58,772 nucleotides of DNA, taken from NCBI GenBank assembly GCA_964537875.1, contig CAZIDN010000017.1, positions 1-58,772 of the forward strand, given 5' to 3'. How positions within the stretch are numbered: the first letter of the stretch is position 1; each line of letters opens with the position of its first letter. The notes below the pieces were generated by a model, which saw nothing but the letters and a program-made list of their open reading frames with translations, did not search any database and was not told the origin of the DNA. Below are positions 1-10,056 of this stretch, piece by piece. The translations under genes and the position numbers were made by a program. The stretch is from JAPKZH01 sp964537875 (GTDB taxonomy: Bacteria; Acidobacteriota; Aminicenantia; Aminicenantales; UBA4085).

Positions 1-23
1 TTGTAATCGACAAATCTTCAAAC

Positions 24-44
24 CTACCGCCTTCCAGGCGGTAG
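24..44 (-). terminator. Perfect 9-bp hairpin downstream of the RidA gene
   Basis: CTACCGCCT and AGGCGGTAG pair around a 3-nt loop just after the stop codon of the minus-strand RidA gene. There is only a weak T-rich tail (GTTTGAAGATTTG), so it could be an inefficient terminator or an mRNA-stabilising hairpin. Confidence 0.5.
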
Positions 45-48
45 TTGT

Positions 49-516
49 TTAGTTCAAGATAGCGATGACCTCGATCTCAACCTTGACGTCCTTGGGCAAC
101 CGGGCCACCTGGACGGCCGCCCGGGCGGGGAAGGGCGTCTTGAAGAATTCGGCGTAGACCTTGTTCATGGCGGTAAAGTCATTCATGTCCTGGAGAAAGA
201 CCGTTGCCTTTACGACGTTATCCAGAGACGTCCCGGCGGCCTCCAGCACGGCGTTGACATTTTTGAGCACCTGGCGCGTCTGGTCTTCGATGCTGCCCGT
301 GCTGAGCTGCCCGGTCTGAGGCACGATGGGGATCTGGCCGGAGCAGAAGACAAACCCATTGGCCACGATGCCCTGGGAATAGGGGCCGATGGCCTGGGGC
401 GCTTTATCGGTTTTCACTTCTTTTTTCATCTCTTCACTCCTTATCGAGGCGGATATCATTTTTGGGCTCAAAACGGCTGCGGCGCTTAAGGCGATCAATG
501 TCTCCCGTCTTTTCAT
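49..516 (-). CDS. ridA: RidA family enamine/imine deaminase, two possible starts
   Basis: RidA (YjgF/YER057c/UK114) proteins hydrolyse reactive enamine/imine intermediates made by PLP enzymes. The core from residue 30 on (MKKEVKTDKAPQAIGPYSQG) is the full family length of about 126 residues and keeps the active-site arginine (Arg132 of the long form, in PARAAVQ) and the C-terminal VEIEVIA strand. Two starts look usable: the long form (ATG at 516, behind AGGAGG) adds a basic plus hydrophobic leader with RR followed by LIALSAAAVL, and the short form (ATG at 429) has AAGGAG seven bases upstream. The long form may be exported and the short one cytoplasmic; this is inference. The gene lies 19 bp downstream of pbpC on the same strand and is followed by a hairpin. 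The RidA assignment is firm; the start is not. Confidence 0.9.
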   Translation of the reverse strand: MKRRETLIALSAAAVLSPKMISASIRSEEMKKEVKTDKAPQAIGPYSQGIVANGFVFCSGQIPIVPQTGQLSTGSIEDQTRQVLKNVNAVLEAAGTSLDNVVKATVFLQDMNDFTAMNKVYAEFFKTPFPARAAVQVARLPKDVKVEIEVIAILN

Positions 517-535
517 CCTTCGCCCTCCTCAAAAA

Positions 536-2806
536 TTAAGATATGACAAAGATTTTCACAGGGCGGCTTTCCACGGCCCCGTCCTTGCCCAAGGCCCGCG
601 CTCTAATTGTATAAGAACCGGGGCTGAGATTCCAGACCAGGGAATAGGGACGGCGGCAGTCTCCGATCTTTCGGCCGTTGACCCGCCATTCGACGAGCTG
701 AACTCCAGGCGTTTCATTTACCGACGCCTTGAGCAGGATGGACTGATAGTTTTTCCGAAGCACGGGGTCCATCTTGAAAATATCGCCCTCTTGCGGAAAG
801 ACAATCGCGACGCCGGAAGGAGGGCTCTCGGAGCTTGCCAGGAGAACGGCGGCAGGGACGATTCCTCTCTGATGATTCAGGGAACATGGGACTCGAGGCT
901 CGGTCCCCGGGAGAAAGATTTCGTCGATCGTGCCGGGACAGCCGGCCGAGGGAAGCTTTCCTGAGAGCGGGCAAATTGGACGATGAACCAAATTCGTGGG
1001 CTCCCGGAATTGCTCAGTCTTGTTCCGGCTTGAAACGAGCAACATCACGTCTCTGAATAAAGGGCCGGCCCCGGTCATGCCGGAGACGTTGTGCATAGGC
1101 GTGCCGTCAAAATTGCCGACCCAGACGCCGATGGTTAAGGCGGGCGTATAGCCGACCGTCCAGTTGTCTCTAAAATCTTTCGATGTTCCCGTCTTAGCCG
1201 CCACGGGAAAATGGAAGTTGAGCGGGGACAGGTATCCGAAGGTCGGGACCCGGGCATCACGGTCGGCCAGGATGTGGGTGATGATATAAGAAACTTCCGG
1301 CGAAAAAATGCGGCGCCCGTCTTGTCCCTGAGAGGGAGAGAACGCCCCGCCGTCCTTCCGGCCATATTCGAGAATCGACCTCTCTCTCAAGGACAACCCT
1401 TTTCGGGCCAGGCAGGCATAGGCCCGCGTCAATTCGAGCAACGTCACCTCTCCGTTTCCCAAGGTCAGCCCGACTCCGTAAAATTCCGGAGATTGCTGTA
1501 AGCTCGTGAATTCCAGGTCCTTCAACCTTCGGTAAAGCAGGTCCGGCCCGAGCCTCTGCAGGACGGATACGGCCGGGATGTTGTAGGAGCTGGCCAGGGC
1601 GCTTCTCAACCGGATCGGTCCGTGGTATTTCTCATCGTAGTTCTCGGGAGCAAAGTTGCCGTCGAATGCCGGGAATTGCGTAGGCACGTCCTCGATGATT
1701 GTAGCGGCCGTCATGCCTTTCTCCAAGGCCAGGGCATAGGTCAAAGGCTTGAGCGTCGATCCGGGCTGGCGTAGAGCAACGGTGCCGTTGACCTGGCCGT
1801 CGTTTCTTTCATCAAAGAAATCTTTGGAGCCGGCCATGGCAAGAATGTCGCCCGTGGCATTGTCCAAGACTAGGACGGCGCCGTTGGTGATGCCTTTTTT
1901 TTCGAGAAAGCGGAGATGATTTCTGAGCAGGGTCTCGATCTTTTCCTGCAGGGAATAATCGAGGGTCGTCCGAACGGCCGAGAGCTCGCTTCTTTTTTCG
2001 CCGAGGATCTGAGCTAAAACATAATCGCAGAAATGAGGGGCACGAAACTTTTCTTGAGCAGGGCGGAGGCGGATTTTTTCTTCGAGTGCCCGTTGGGACT
2101 CGCTTTTAGCGATAGAGCCGAGGCCCGCCATTCTGTGAAGGAGCTCTTTCTGCCGCATCTCGACCGCTGCAAAATTTCGGTACGGATTCAACCGGGAGGG
2201 AGAACGCGGGAGGGTGACCAGGAAGGCGGCCTCGGCCAGGCTCAAGTCAGAGGACGGCTTGTCAAGGTAGAGGCGCGAGGCCGCTTCAATACCATAGGTC
2301 TGGTTTCCGTACGAAATGCGGTTGAGGTATTGGACGAGAATCTCCCCTTTAGAAAGGGAATGTTCGAGTCGGACGGCCAGCCATGCCTCCACGATTTTCG
2401 AGAACAGGTTGCGGCGGAAACGATAGACATTCCGGACGACCTGCTGGGTGATCGTCGAAGCGCCTGAGACGACCTTCCGATTTCGAAGGTTCTGGAGAAA
2501 AGCTCTGGCGACGGCATAGGGATTGATCCCGGCATGGGCAAAGAAATGCCTGTCCTCTGCGGCAATGGTGGCTTTGAGAACGACGGGGGAAATCTCTTCC
2601 AGGCTCACCCAACGACATCTTCCGCCCTCATCTGAAAGGACTTCCCTCAGAGGAACACCGTCGCGGTCCGTGATGAGGAGGGAGATGACCGGCCGGGGAT
2701 TCAGTTTCCGCTTTGGGACCGGAATGTAAAACGACCCGAAAAACAATAAGAAAGCCCCGCCGAGCGATAGAATCAGACAAACGAGGCGCCTTTTTCTGGT
2801 CTTCAC
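536..2806 (-). CDS. pbpC: Penicillin-binding protein 1C (bifunctional glycosyltransferase/transpeptidase)
   Basis: Class A PBP that polymerises and cross-links peptidoglycan in the periplasm while anchored in the inner membrane. Order: short cytoplasmic tail and TM segment (about residues 9-29); GT51 glycosyltransferase with catalytic Glu84 in AAEDRHFF and the STITQQ motif near 117; transpeptidase with STLK (Ser350), SYN (407-409) and KTG (538-540); then a C-terminal BiPBP_C beta domain (about 655-756). This is the usual 1C layout and length (756 aa). Its start codon overlaps the stop of the A2M gene by 4 nt, the same pairing as pbpC-yfhM of E. coli, which suggests cell-wall repair coupled to protease trapping. 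All catalytic motifs are intact. Confidence 0.96.
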   Translation of the reverse strand: MKTRKRRLVCLILSLGGAFLLFFGSFYIPVPKRKLNPRPVISLLITDRDGVPLREVLSDEGGRCRWVSLEEISPVVLKATIAAEDRHFFAHAGINPYAVARAFLQNLRNRKVVSGASTITQQVVRNVYRFRRNLFSKIVEAWLAVRLEHSLSKGEILVQYLNRISYGNQTYGIEAASRLYLDKPSSDLSLAEAAFLVTLPRSPSRLNPYRNFAAVEMRQKELLHRMAGLGSIAKSESQRALEEKIRLRPAQEKFRAPHFCDYVLAQILGEKRSELSAVRTTLDYSLQEKIETLLRNHLRFLEKKGITNGAVLVLDNATGDILAMAGSKDFFDERNDGQVNGTVALRQPGSTLKPLTYALALEKGMTAATIIEDVPTQFPAFDGNFAPENYDEKYHGPIRLRSALASSYNIPAVSVLQRLGPDLLYRRLKDLEFTSLQQSPEFYGVGLTLGNGEVTLLELTRAYACLARKGLSLRERSILEYGRKDGGAFSPSQGQDGRRIFSPEVSYIITHILADRDARVPTFGYLSPLNFHFPVAAKTGTSKDFRDNWTVGYTPALTIGVWVGNFDGTPMHNVSGMTGAGPLFRDVMLLVSSRNKTEQFREPTNLVHRPICPLSGKLPSAGCPGTIDEIFLPGTEPRVPCSLNHQRGIVPAAVLLASSESPPSGVAIVFPQEGDIFKMDPVLRKNYQSILLKASVNETPGVQLVEWRVNGRKIGDCRRPYSLVWNLSPGSYTIRARALGKDGAVESRPVKIFVIS

Positions 2807-5800
2807 TTGACGATTTTCACCACCTGTTCGGCGCTCCGTCCGAAGACTTCGGGTGCATACATTTCCTCGGCCTTTGTCCCAGGCTGCGTGAATAGGCCCG
2901 GAGTCAGGGCCCTGGCCAGGTAGCGGTGGGTATGGACGCCCGCGCTCAGGGAATCGGAGAAGATCAGGACCCTGTTGTCATGCATCTCGATATGGTTGAA
3001 GCCTTCCCACCAGTATCCTTCATTCGCTTCGTCCATCGCCTCGAGGCTTCTTTGCTGCTCTTCGCTTTCTGTCAGAAAAGTGGGGTTGACGGCTTCAAAG
3101 CCGGCCGGAAGCGGGTCTTCGATAACGACGAACAGGCTTTCTTTAGGGACAACAATCTGGAGCGTAACGGCCACGAGCAAGCCGGCCTTGATGGATTCCA
3201 GGGGTTTTCCGTCGAGGGAGGAGATCGTCTTGTACACGGCGAATCCCTCGTCTCTCGGCTCGAGCTTTTGTCTGGGAGCGTAAGTGAATCTGGCCCCGTA
3301 ATAGAGAATTCCCGGACCTTGTTTTTCGAACCTCAGGGGCAGTGTTTTACCCGATTTGAATTCGGACAGACCTGAGACGGCCTTGGCCGTCTGCGTCGCC
3401 GTCCTGAAGACCTCGCTGAGAAGGACTTTTTTTGCTAGGCTGATCTCGACTTTAAAATCCGGCCGGGTTTTTTCCTGGGCGCGGTAGAATTCATTAAGGG
3501 CGTAGAACACGAAGAAATTTTCCTGAGTGGAATTCCAACGGCCGGCCTTTCTCTTATCCACCAGCCATCGAGCCGCCGCCGGCAGCAGGGGATGGTTCTC
3601 ACCGACTTCAAGGAGCGCTTGGAGGATGATCGCGGTCGTTCGCGTGTTCGAAGAGTAGATCCATCTCAGCCCGAGGTCCGTTTCTTCTTCGAAATGGGCC
3701 AGAGACGGTGTGACTTTTATCTTATTGATGAACTCTTGAATGAGAGTCTTCCGAGCGTCCTGGGCCCCGTTGCCGATATGAAGCGCTTTGAGCAGAAGAG
3801 ACCGGCCGAAAAGAGAGAGATTCTGCCGCTCCTGGAACAATTTTTCGGCGTAGGCGGGTTCGGGACGGCCGAAGAGAGCCAAGTCATAGAGGGCGTAGGC
3901 TTGCAGGGTTTTCAAGCTGTTGAGGCTGACTGGATAGCCCAGCGTGTCCGGCTTGGCCCGGAGCAGGTTTTTGAGACGGCTGATGGATCTTTCAAGCCGG
4001 GTCTTATCAACCTCATAGCCGGCCTGCCGGGCTTTTAAAAGGGTGAAAACGGTATAGCATGTCACGAATGGCGATTCGTGGCCGGAGTCGGGCCAGAGCC
4101 CGAATCCTCCGTTCTCCTGTTGACAGCCGTAGGCGTCTCGGAGCGTGTTCTGAACCAGCTTTTTGATCGCCTTCAAGTCCAAAGAGCTGAGCTTGAAATC
4201 CTGAATGACCTGCGGAGCGACAAGATAGGGAAGGATGGCCGAGAGCCGTTGTTCCAGGCACAAGTAGGGATAGTCGGTCAGGTAATCCACCGAGCCTTTG
4301 AGGCCCGCAAGAGCGGAGGCCGCGGCCAGGACCTCGATTTTGCTTTCCGCCGGATCGATCGTCTCCGGGATAGAGATTTTTTCCTCCCGGGATTCCGCAG
4401 CTTGGTCAAACGTGGCAACGGTCTCCGTGGGTCTTGGAAGCTGGATGGGGATGGAAATTTCCAGGCCGTCTGAATTTCCGCCCATTTTAGCCCGGATGAC
4501 GAGGACGGCTCTTCCCGGCTTATCCGCCTCAAAAGAAAAAAGGACCTCTTTTTGTTCTCCGGGCGCCAGCAGGAATGCTTGGATATTTTTCTTGTCGCGC
4601 AGAACGATGCCCTTCGCCTCGATTCCGATCTCGACGCTCCCGGCTTGGGGAGAATTATTGTTGATCAGGACTCCTGCCTGGAATTGATCGCCTGCGCGCC
4701 CAAACCTGGGAGCCGACGGCAGGAGAAGAATCGGCTTGGTGACCTGAATGCCCAATTCGTTCTGGCCGAAGCAGGAGTCTTTCGTCTGGGCAATGGCCAT
4801 GATTCTGAAGGTCGTCAGATTGTCCGGAAGCGTGAACTGGACGGACGCTTCGCCTTTGTCATCGGTGACCAGCGACGGATTCCAATAAGCCGTGGATTTG
4901 AAATCGCCGCGGAGCTCGACTTCGGCCAGGCCCATCGGTGCCGCCATTGCCGGCGCCCCGCCTCCGCCGACATTTTCACCCTTCTCTCCATATTGCCTCT
5001 GGCCGACGACGTGGATGCGCGTTTCGGATGTCAGCACGGAAAGCGATTTTTCGTAATAGAAGGCGCTGAACAGGTTCGGCGTCTGATATCCGATGAGGCT
5101 CAAAACGCCGACATCGACGACGGCCAGAGCGATGGAAGCCTGGGTCCCGCCTTTCTTGGTATCTTTGACTTTGAGGCGGAGGGTCACTGTCTCTCTTGGC
5201 TTGTAACTTTTTTTATCGGTCGCGATTTCCACGGACAGCCTTTTTTCCGAAGGGTCGACGTTCAGCTTGAGGTAGCCGATTTTAAAGGACGGTTTGCCGA
5301 TATCCTGGTTTTCCCCGGCGGTGGCTTGGGATGTCCGTCCCTGGACGAGAAGCACCGAGACATAGACGTTGGGGATGGCTTCGGGAGCGATCGGGATTTC
5401 AATCTGGCTTGTGCTTCCCTCAATTTCAAGGACTTGGGCCTGCATGATCATTTCCCGCTCGATGGTCACCAGGGCCTTGGCTCGCTCATAAGGAGATTTG
5501 ACAAGAATTTTGGCCTTATCGCCCGGCTTGTAGTTGTCGCTGTCGGCGATAAGTTCCAGGGCATCGTCGTCCTTGCGTTCCCACGGGACATAGTCCTTGC
5601 CGGTGACGTAAAGGTAGGTCGTCGTGGTCACCTTGTTTTTGCGGTTGTCCTCGCCTTCCGCCGCGATCAGGTAGAATCCGGATTTTTCGAGCTCAAAAGA
5701 AATCTCGGCCGGCTCGGATTTTGTCTGGACTTCGCGGGAGCCGGCCTCGGTATCCACTTTTTCCGAGACCCATCTGAACCGGCCGCCGACCTCGGCCTTC

Positions 5801-8481
5801 CGGACGGAGCGCCATTCCCTCTTGATGAGCTTCAGGGAAATCTTTTTGCCCGGCGCAAGGCTGCCGGCCGGGTTTGTTGTGATCACTTGGATCGCGACTT
5901 TCTCACCTTTTTTGATGAAAGACGTGTTCGGCCTGAGGCCGATGTAATAACCGCCTTGGTGAATCAGCGTCTCGATCCGGTTGGAGATCGACCGCCGGCT
6001 TGGACTCGACACCGTGGCTTCCAGGGCGGCCGACACGGTTGCCCGTTCTTTCTCCGCCACCAGGGGCGCCTTGATCTCGAGCTTTCCCTGTGGACCGAGG
6101 GCGGCCTCGCCTGAAGCCAGCAGCCGGCTTTTTTCGGCAAGCCCCTCTTCGTCCGTGAAACCCAGCTCATCGCCAAAGACAAAGCCCTTATGGCCGGGAG
6201 GAGAGTAGGAGGTCGGGTTAAGCCGGAGAGACCAGCCGGCCGTTTGGCCCGACATGGCCCCTCCATAAAGATAAGTCCCCCGGATTTCAGCCTGGTAGGA
6301 ATCGCCGAAGACAAAGCTCTCTTCGAGAGCGCGAAGATGGACTTCAAATTCCGCCGGACGGAATGCTTCGACGCGGAACGTCCCTGAAAAGCGGACGGGC
6401 CTTTCCCCGGCGGATTCTCCCGGGACGATCGTCGAGATCAGATAAGTTCCGAGAGAGGCGTCTTCCCGGGTCTCCAGGTCAACGGCGAACGAGCCGTACG
6501 GATCGAGAGGAAGCTTGCCTTTGAAGACGGACTTCTCAAAGGGGTCTTTGATTTCGCATTCAACCTCTTTTATCGAAGGCAGCTTCCACTGGGCTTTATC
6601 GTTCTTTCGAAGGACACCCTTGATATGGACCTGCTCTCCGGCCCTGTAGATTCCTCGCTCGGTGAAAACCGTGCCCCTGATCTTTTCCGGCTCGGCATAA
6701 ATTTCCTCATTGATATTGAAGCGGAAGGGCTCGATGCCCGTTCCCCACTCGGATGAAAAAAAGGCGCCGTCCTTGCCCCGCCGGGCGAAAACCCACTGGT
6801 GAGGCTTATCCCACTCGTCCCGGCTCCGGATGCCGAGACTCTTCCAGCCGGGGGTCTGGACTTTTCCCTGGGTGTCCGTTTTGCCTTTCCAGCGAATCTT
6901 GTTGCCGTCGTCTCTGATCTCGACCTCGGCTTCGGCGATCGGCTGTCCGGTCTTGAGCTCCGTGACCCAGATGACGTTATTTTCAGGAGAAAACTTTCCC
7001 GAAATGCCGAGTTCGGTTACCTGGAGAAAAACCTTTGGGTATCGTCCCCAAGGGTCGTCTTTCTGGACGAGTGTGTCCAGCTGGAGAAAGAGGAATCCGT
7101 ACGGGGAGGCCAGGATATTTTTCAGGTCGAGGGGGACAAGCTGTCGCTTATTTTTGGGGAGCTTCAGCTCCATCAGCTTGTCGACTTGGAAAAAATCCGC
7201 CCTTTGTTTAAAGGGTTCATTGGACCAAAAAATTTTATCATTGGTCAAAATCGGGATGACTTCGTCTTTATCGACCCTGGCCGCCTGGAGGCGGACAGAA
7301 GCCGTGTTGCAAGCATAAAGAGGATAATAAAGACCGCCGTAGGCTTCGATGATGCCGTGCCCGGTCGTCATATCCACGGCAGGCTCATAGCCGGAGGTGA
7401 CGAAACGGACCGGAACGTCCTTGCCCAGGACATTGCCGAATTCATCTTTAAGGTCCGAGGCGATCCGGACAGTGTAGACGGTCTCCGGCTGAAGCGGGAC
7501 GGAAAGATGAAGAGTCTGTTGTCCGTAGTCCCACTCGGAATAGTAATCCGGGATTTCCAGGGCAGGTTCGATGCGGATCTTTTGGACAAAATCCCGGTAG
7601 ATGACGCTATTGGAAAAACTGAATGACAAGGGTTCATAGGGATTGTGGCCTTCTTGCGTTTGGGGGCCGGTGAATTTGAAAGTCTTAAATGTTTCGAAGC
7701 TGAAGAAGGCGTTTTCCTCCATGCCTAAAGCGCCTTCTTTTCCCGGCAGGCCGGCCCGGAGTTCGACCGCGAAGGTCGAATCCGGCTCGAGCTTGTCTTG
7801 GGGATCCAATAAAAGCGCCTTGTCGGGGTCGATAGAGAGGTCTGTGTAATCGAGGCTCTTCTTCGGCCGGCGTAGGGAAAAGCCCAGCGGCCGTTCCTGG
7901 CCGTCCCGGCCGACTCCGCTGAAGGAAATAAAATCTTTCACCCGGCTTTCATCGACAGGCTGGTTGAAGACGAGAAGCACTTTCGTCTCGAGCCTCAATT
8001 GCCGTTGTTGATTTTGGGGGAAATGCCTGAGGAGCCTGGGCCGGATCGTGGTCAATATCCATGGATAGTCTTCTTTCAGGACATAGCCATCAAGAGACCG
8101 GGTGCCTGCCGGGATGACCGCTTTGATCTCCGTGGCAAAAGGAAACCTCATTTTTGGCGAGAAGACCAATGTCTTTGTTCCCATCCAACGGCTTTTTCCC
8201 GAGAAGGGAGGCTCGAATTTCAGGAACGAGGAGCTTTCTTCCTGAGGCAGGGGCTGCAGGGCGACCATGGGATGGTCAAAAATGACGACGATTTCTTCCG
8301 CTTCGTGGGAGGTCTGGGTCGGGCCTTTCGGACTGACCTGGAGGACGCGGAGCTCTCCTTTGACTTCAGTCACGGGCCGTTCGGCCGGACGGTCTTTCTC
8401 CTTCTTCTTGCAGCTCACAAGAGCCGCACTCAAGAAAATCAGGCTCAGGGCCACAAAAAAAAGTACGAGTTTTTTCCCCAT
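2803..8481 (-). CDS. yfhM: Bacterial alpha-2-macroglobulin lipoprotein (thioester type, YfhM-like)
   Basis: Very large periplasmic lipoprotein (about 1892 aa) of the bacterial A2M family, thought to trap foreign proteases at the envelope. I place the start at the ATG at 8481 (AAAGGAAA precedes it) rather than 8502; the product then begins MGKKLVLFF and has a lipobox LVSC followed by a lysine-rich linker. MG2-type beta domains fill the first two thirds. The thioester motif CLEQ is at about residue 1408 (codons at 4249-4260), inside the alpha/alpha toroid domain, so covalent trapping should be possible. It overlaps pbpC by 4 nt downstream, which is the conserved gene pair for this family. Several long open frames on the opposite strand here are antisense shadows of the GC-rich codons. 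Confidence 0.95.
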   Translation of the reverse strand: MGKKLVLFFVALSLIFLSAALVSCKKKEKDRPAERPVTEVKGELRVLQVSPKGPTQTSHEAEEIVVIFDHPMVALQPLPQEESSSFLKFEPPFSGKSRWMGTKTLVFSPKMRFPFATEIKAVIPAGTRSLDGYVLKEDYPWILTTIRPRLLRHFPQNQQRQLRLETKVLLVFNQPVDESRVKDFISFSGVGRDGQERPLGFSLRRPKKSLDYTDLSIDPDKALLLDPQDKLEPDSTFAVELRAGLPGKEGALGMEENAFFSFETFKTFKFTGPQTQEGHNPYEPLSFSFSNSVIYRDFVQKIRIEPALEIPDYYSEWDYGQQTLHLSVPLQPETVYTVRIASDLKDEFGNVLGKDVPVRFVTSGYEPAVDMTTGHGIIEAYGGLYYPLYACNTASVRLQAARVDKDEVIPILTNDKIFWSNEPFKQRADFFQVDKLMELKLPKNKRQLVPLDLKNILASPYGFLFLQLDTLVQKDDPWGRYPKVFLQVTELGISGKFSPENNVIWVTELKTGQPIAEAEVEIRDDGNKIRWKGKTDTQGKVQTPGWKSLGIRSRDEWDKPHQWVFARRGKDGAFFSSEWGTGIEPFRFNINEEIYAEPEKIRGTVFTERGIYRAGEQVHIKGVLRKNDKAQWKLPSIKEVECEIKDPFEKSVFKGKLPLDPYGSFAVDLETREDASLGTYLISTIVPGESAGERPVRFSGTFRVEAFRPAEFEVHLRALEESFVFGDSYQAEIRGTYLYGGAMSGQTAGWSLRLNPTSYSPPGHKGFVFGDELGFTDEEGLAEKSRLLASGEAALGPQGKLEIKAPLVAEKERATVSAALEATVSSPSRRSISNRIETLIHQGGYYIGLRPNTSFIKKGEKVAIQVITTNPAGSLAPGKKISLKLIKREWRSVRKAEVGGRFRWVSEKVDTEAGSREVQTKSEPAEISFELEKSGFYLIAAEGEDNRKNKVTTTTYLYVTGKDYVPWERKDDDALELIADSDNYKPGDKAKILVKSPYERAKALVTIEREMIMQAQVLEIEGSTSQIEIPIAPEAIPNVYVSVLLVQGRTSQATAGENQDIGKPSFKIGYLKLNVDPSEKRLSVEIATDKKSYKPRETVTLRLKVKDTKKGGTQASIALAVVDVGVLSLIGYQTPNLFSAFYYEKSLSVLTSETRIHVVGQRQYGEKGENVGGGGAPAMAAPMGLAEVELRGDFKSTAYWNPSLVTDDKGEASVQFTLPDNLTTFRIMAIAQTKDSCFGQNELGIQVTKPILLLPSAPRFGRAGDQFQAGVLINNNSPQAGSVEIGIEAKGIVLRDKKNIQAFLLAPGEQKEVLFSFEADKPGRAVLVIRAKMGGNSDGLEISIPIQLPRPTETVATFDQAAESREEKISIPETIDPAESKIEVLAAASALAGLKGSVDYLTDYPYLCLEQRLSAILPYLVAPQVIQDFKLSSLDLKAIKKLVQNTLRDAYGCQQENGGFGLWPDSGHESPFVTCYTVFTLLKARQAGYEVDKTRLERSISRLKNLLRAKPDTLGYPVSLNSLKTLQAYALYDLALFGRPEPAYAEKLFQERQNLSLFGRSLLLKALHIGNGAQDARKTLIQEFINKIKVTPSLAHFEEETDLGLRWIYSSNTRTTAIILQALLEVGENHPLLPAAARWLVDKRKAGRWNSTQENFFVFYALNEFYRAQEKTRPDFKVEISLAKKVLLSEVFRTATQTAKAVSGLSEFKSGKTLPLRFEKQGPGILYYGARFTYAPRQKLEPRDEGFAVYKTISSLDGKPLESIKAGLLVAVTLQIVVPKESLFVVIEDPLPAGFEAVNPTFLTESEEQQRSLEAMDEANEGYWWEGFNHIEMHDNRVLIFSDSLSAGVHTHRYLARALTPGLFTQPGTKAEEMYAPEVFGRSAEQVVKIVK

Positions 8482-8530
8482 GGTGTTTCCTTTCACGTCC
8501 ATTTTTTAAAAAAAAATAATTGGCGATGGT

Positions 8531-9985
8531 TTAAGACAAGGATTGGAGGGCGGCCGTCAGAAACTGCCAATAGCTCTCCACGGAGGCGATCTGGATTCTT
8601 TCTTCAGGGGAATGGGGATGTTCGATCGTCGGCCCGAACGAGATCATATCCATGCCCGGAAATTTCTCGCCAATAATGCCGCATTCCAGCCCGGCATGGA
8701 CGGCGACGATTCGTGTCTCTTTGCCGAACACCTGAACATAGACATCCTTGAGAGTCTTTAAAAGCGACGACTGCAGGTTGGGCGCCCATCCCGGATAGCC
8801 TTCGGGCTGCTTGATTTTGCCTTTGGAGAGCTGGACATGGGCTTTGAGCAGGTTTCTGGCGGCTTCGAGCGCAGAGGCCACGGAGCTGCGGCTGCTGCAG
8901 ATGATCCGGGCCGTGCTTCTGGCGCAATGGACAATGGCCAGGTTTGTCGATGTCTCGACAAGGCCGGCGATCTCGGGGTGCATGCTCAAAACGCCGTGAG
9001 GACAGGTAAAGAGGAAGTTGACAAGAGCGTCTTGGCAGCCTGTGGTCAAGAGCTCATCGGCTTTTCGTTCGACAGGCTCGAGGCTATACTGAAAATCTTT
9101 TTCGACGGCCCGGTATTCAACCCGGATCTTTTCGCAGGCATTTTGAATGAAGGCTGCCAAAGGCTTGAATTTGGCCGGGTCAAAAAGGAAATCCGCCCAG
9201 GCTTCCCGGGGGATAGCATTTCTTTTATTCCCGCCTTCGACCCGGATGAGCTCGAGAGCGAAGAGGCCCTTCGCCTCCCAGAGGACTCTGGCCAGGAGCT
9301 TAATGGCATTGGCCCGGCCTTGATTGATGTCCAATCCGGAGTGCCCGCCCCGGAGTCCAAAAATCTTAAGCCTATAGGCTTGTTTGAGCCGGGCTCTCTT
9401 TCTTTGGAGAGGGAAGGTGATCTCCGAGTCCGCGCCTCCGGCGCAGCCGATGGTGAACGTCCCTTCTTCCTCGCTGTCGAGGTTGATCAGCTTATTTCCC
9501 TTCAGGAAGCCGGGCTCGATTCTTCTCGCCCCCGTCAGACCTGTCTCTTCATCAATGGTAAAAAGGAATTCCAGCGGGCCGTGGACGAGCCGGGCGTCCT
9601 CCATGACGGCCAGCGCGGAGGCCACGCCGATCCCGTTATCCGAGCCCAAGGTCGTGCCTTTGGCATAGACCCAGCCCTCCCGGATCTCGGGTACGATGGG
9701 ATCTTTAGAAAAGTCGTGGGCCACATCGGAATTTTTTTCGCAGACCATGTCCAGGTGGCCCTGGAGGATGACCGGCGCGGCGTTTTCACGGCCGGCTGCG
9801 GCGTTCTTTCGGACGAGGACGTTGCCGGTCTTGTCTTTTTTCGAGAACAAGTTAAGACGTTTGGCCTGGGCGACGATGTAATCGGCCAGGCGCTGTTCAT
9901 GACCGGAGCAGTGCGGAATCTTCAAAATTTGTTCGAAGTGTTTCCAGAGAAGCGGCGGCTTGAGTTCGGTCAAGGACGAAGGCAT
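8531..9985 (-). CDS. pepD: Cytosolic beta-alanyl/aminoacyl-histidine dipeptidase (PepD, M20C)
   Basis: Metallodipeptidase cleaving Xaa-His and other dipeptides. The start is ATG 9985 (MPSSLTELKP), with GAGGAGG seven bases before; a longer frame to 10051 has no such site and would run into the divergent promoter. M20 metal ligands are all visible: GHLDMV, SDNGIG, DEETGLTGA, NLDSEEEG and the late HPHSPEE. Length (484 aa) matches the family. There is no signal peptide, so it is cytoplasmic. It is divergent from the zinc-uptake operon, with back-to-back promoters between them, and followed 49 bp later by the A2M gene. Confidence 0.95.
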   Translation of the reverse strand: MPSSLTELKPPLLWKHFEQILKIPHCSGHEQRLADYIVAQAKRLNLFSKKDKTGNVLVRKNAAAGRENAAPVILQGHLDMVCEKNSDVAHDFSKDPIVPEIREGWVYAKGTTLGSDNGIGVASALAVMEDARLVHGPLEFLFTIDEETGLTGARRIEPGFLKGNKLINLDSEEEGTFTIGCAGGADSEITFPLQRKRARLKQAYRLKIFGLRGGHSGLDINQGRANAIKLLARVLWEAKGLFALELIRVEGGNKRNAIPREAWADFLFDPAKFKPLAAFIQNACEKIRVEYRAVEKDFQYSLEPVERKADELLTTGCQDALVNFLFTCPHGVLSMHPEIAGLVETSTNLAIVHCARSTARIICSSRSSVASALEAARNLLKAHVQLSKGKIKQPEGYPGWAPNLQSSLLKTLKDVYVQVFGKETRIVAVHAGLECGIIGEKFPGMDMISFGPTIEHPHSPEERIQIASVESYWQFLTAALQSLS

Positions 9986-10022
9986 GGGAGAACCTCCTCG
10001 GCTATGGAAAATAGGGAAAAAA

Positions 10023-10051
10023 ATCATGCCATAAAATCCGCCGACTTTCAA
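10023..10051 (-). promoter_or_regulatory. Putative sigma70 promoter of pepD
   Basis: On the minus strand TTGAAA (10051-10046) and CATGAT (10028-10023) are 17 bp apart, about 37 bp before the pepD start. One arm of an inverted repeat (ATAAAATC, 10031-10038) sits in the spacer. Confidence 0.4.
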
Positions 10052-10056
10052 GCAGA

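Noticed and set aside
4552..6114. 520-codon open frame on the plus strand
   Set aside because: Lies wholly antisense to the A2M gene; no recognisable domain and it follows codon bias of the real gene.
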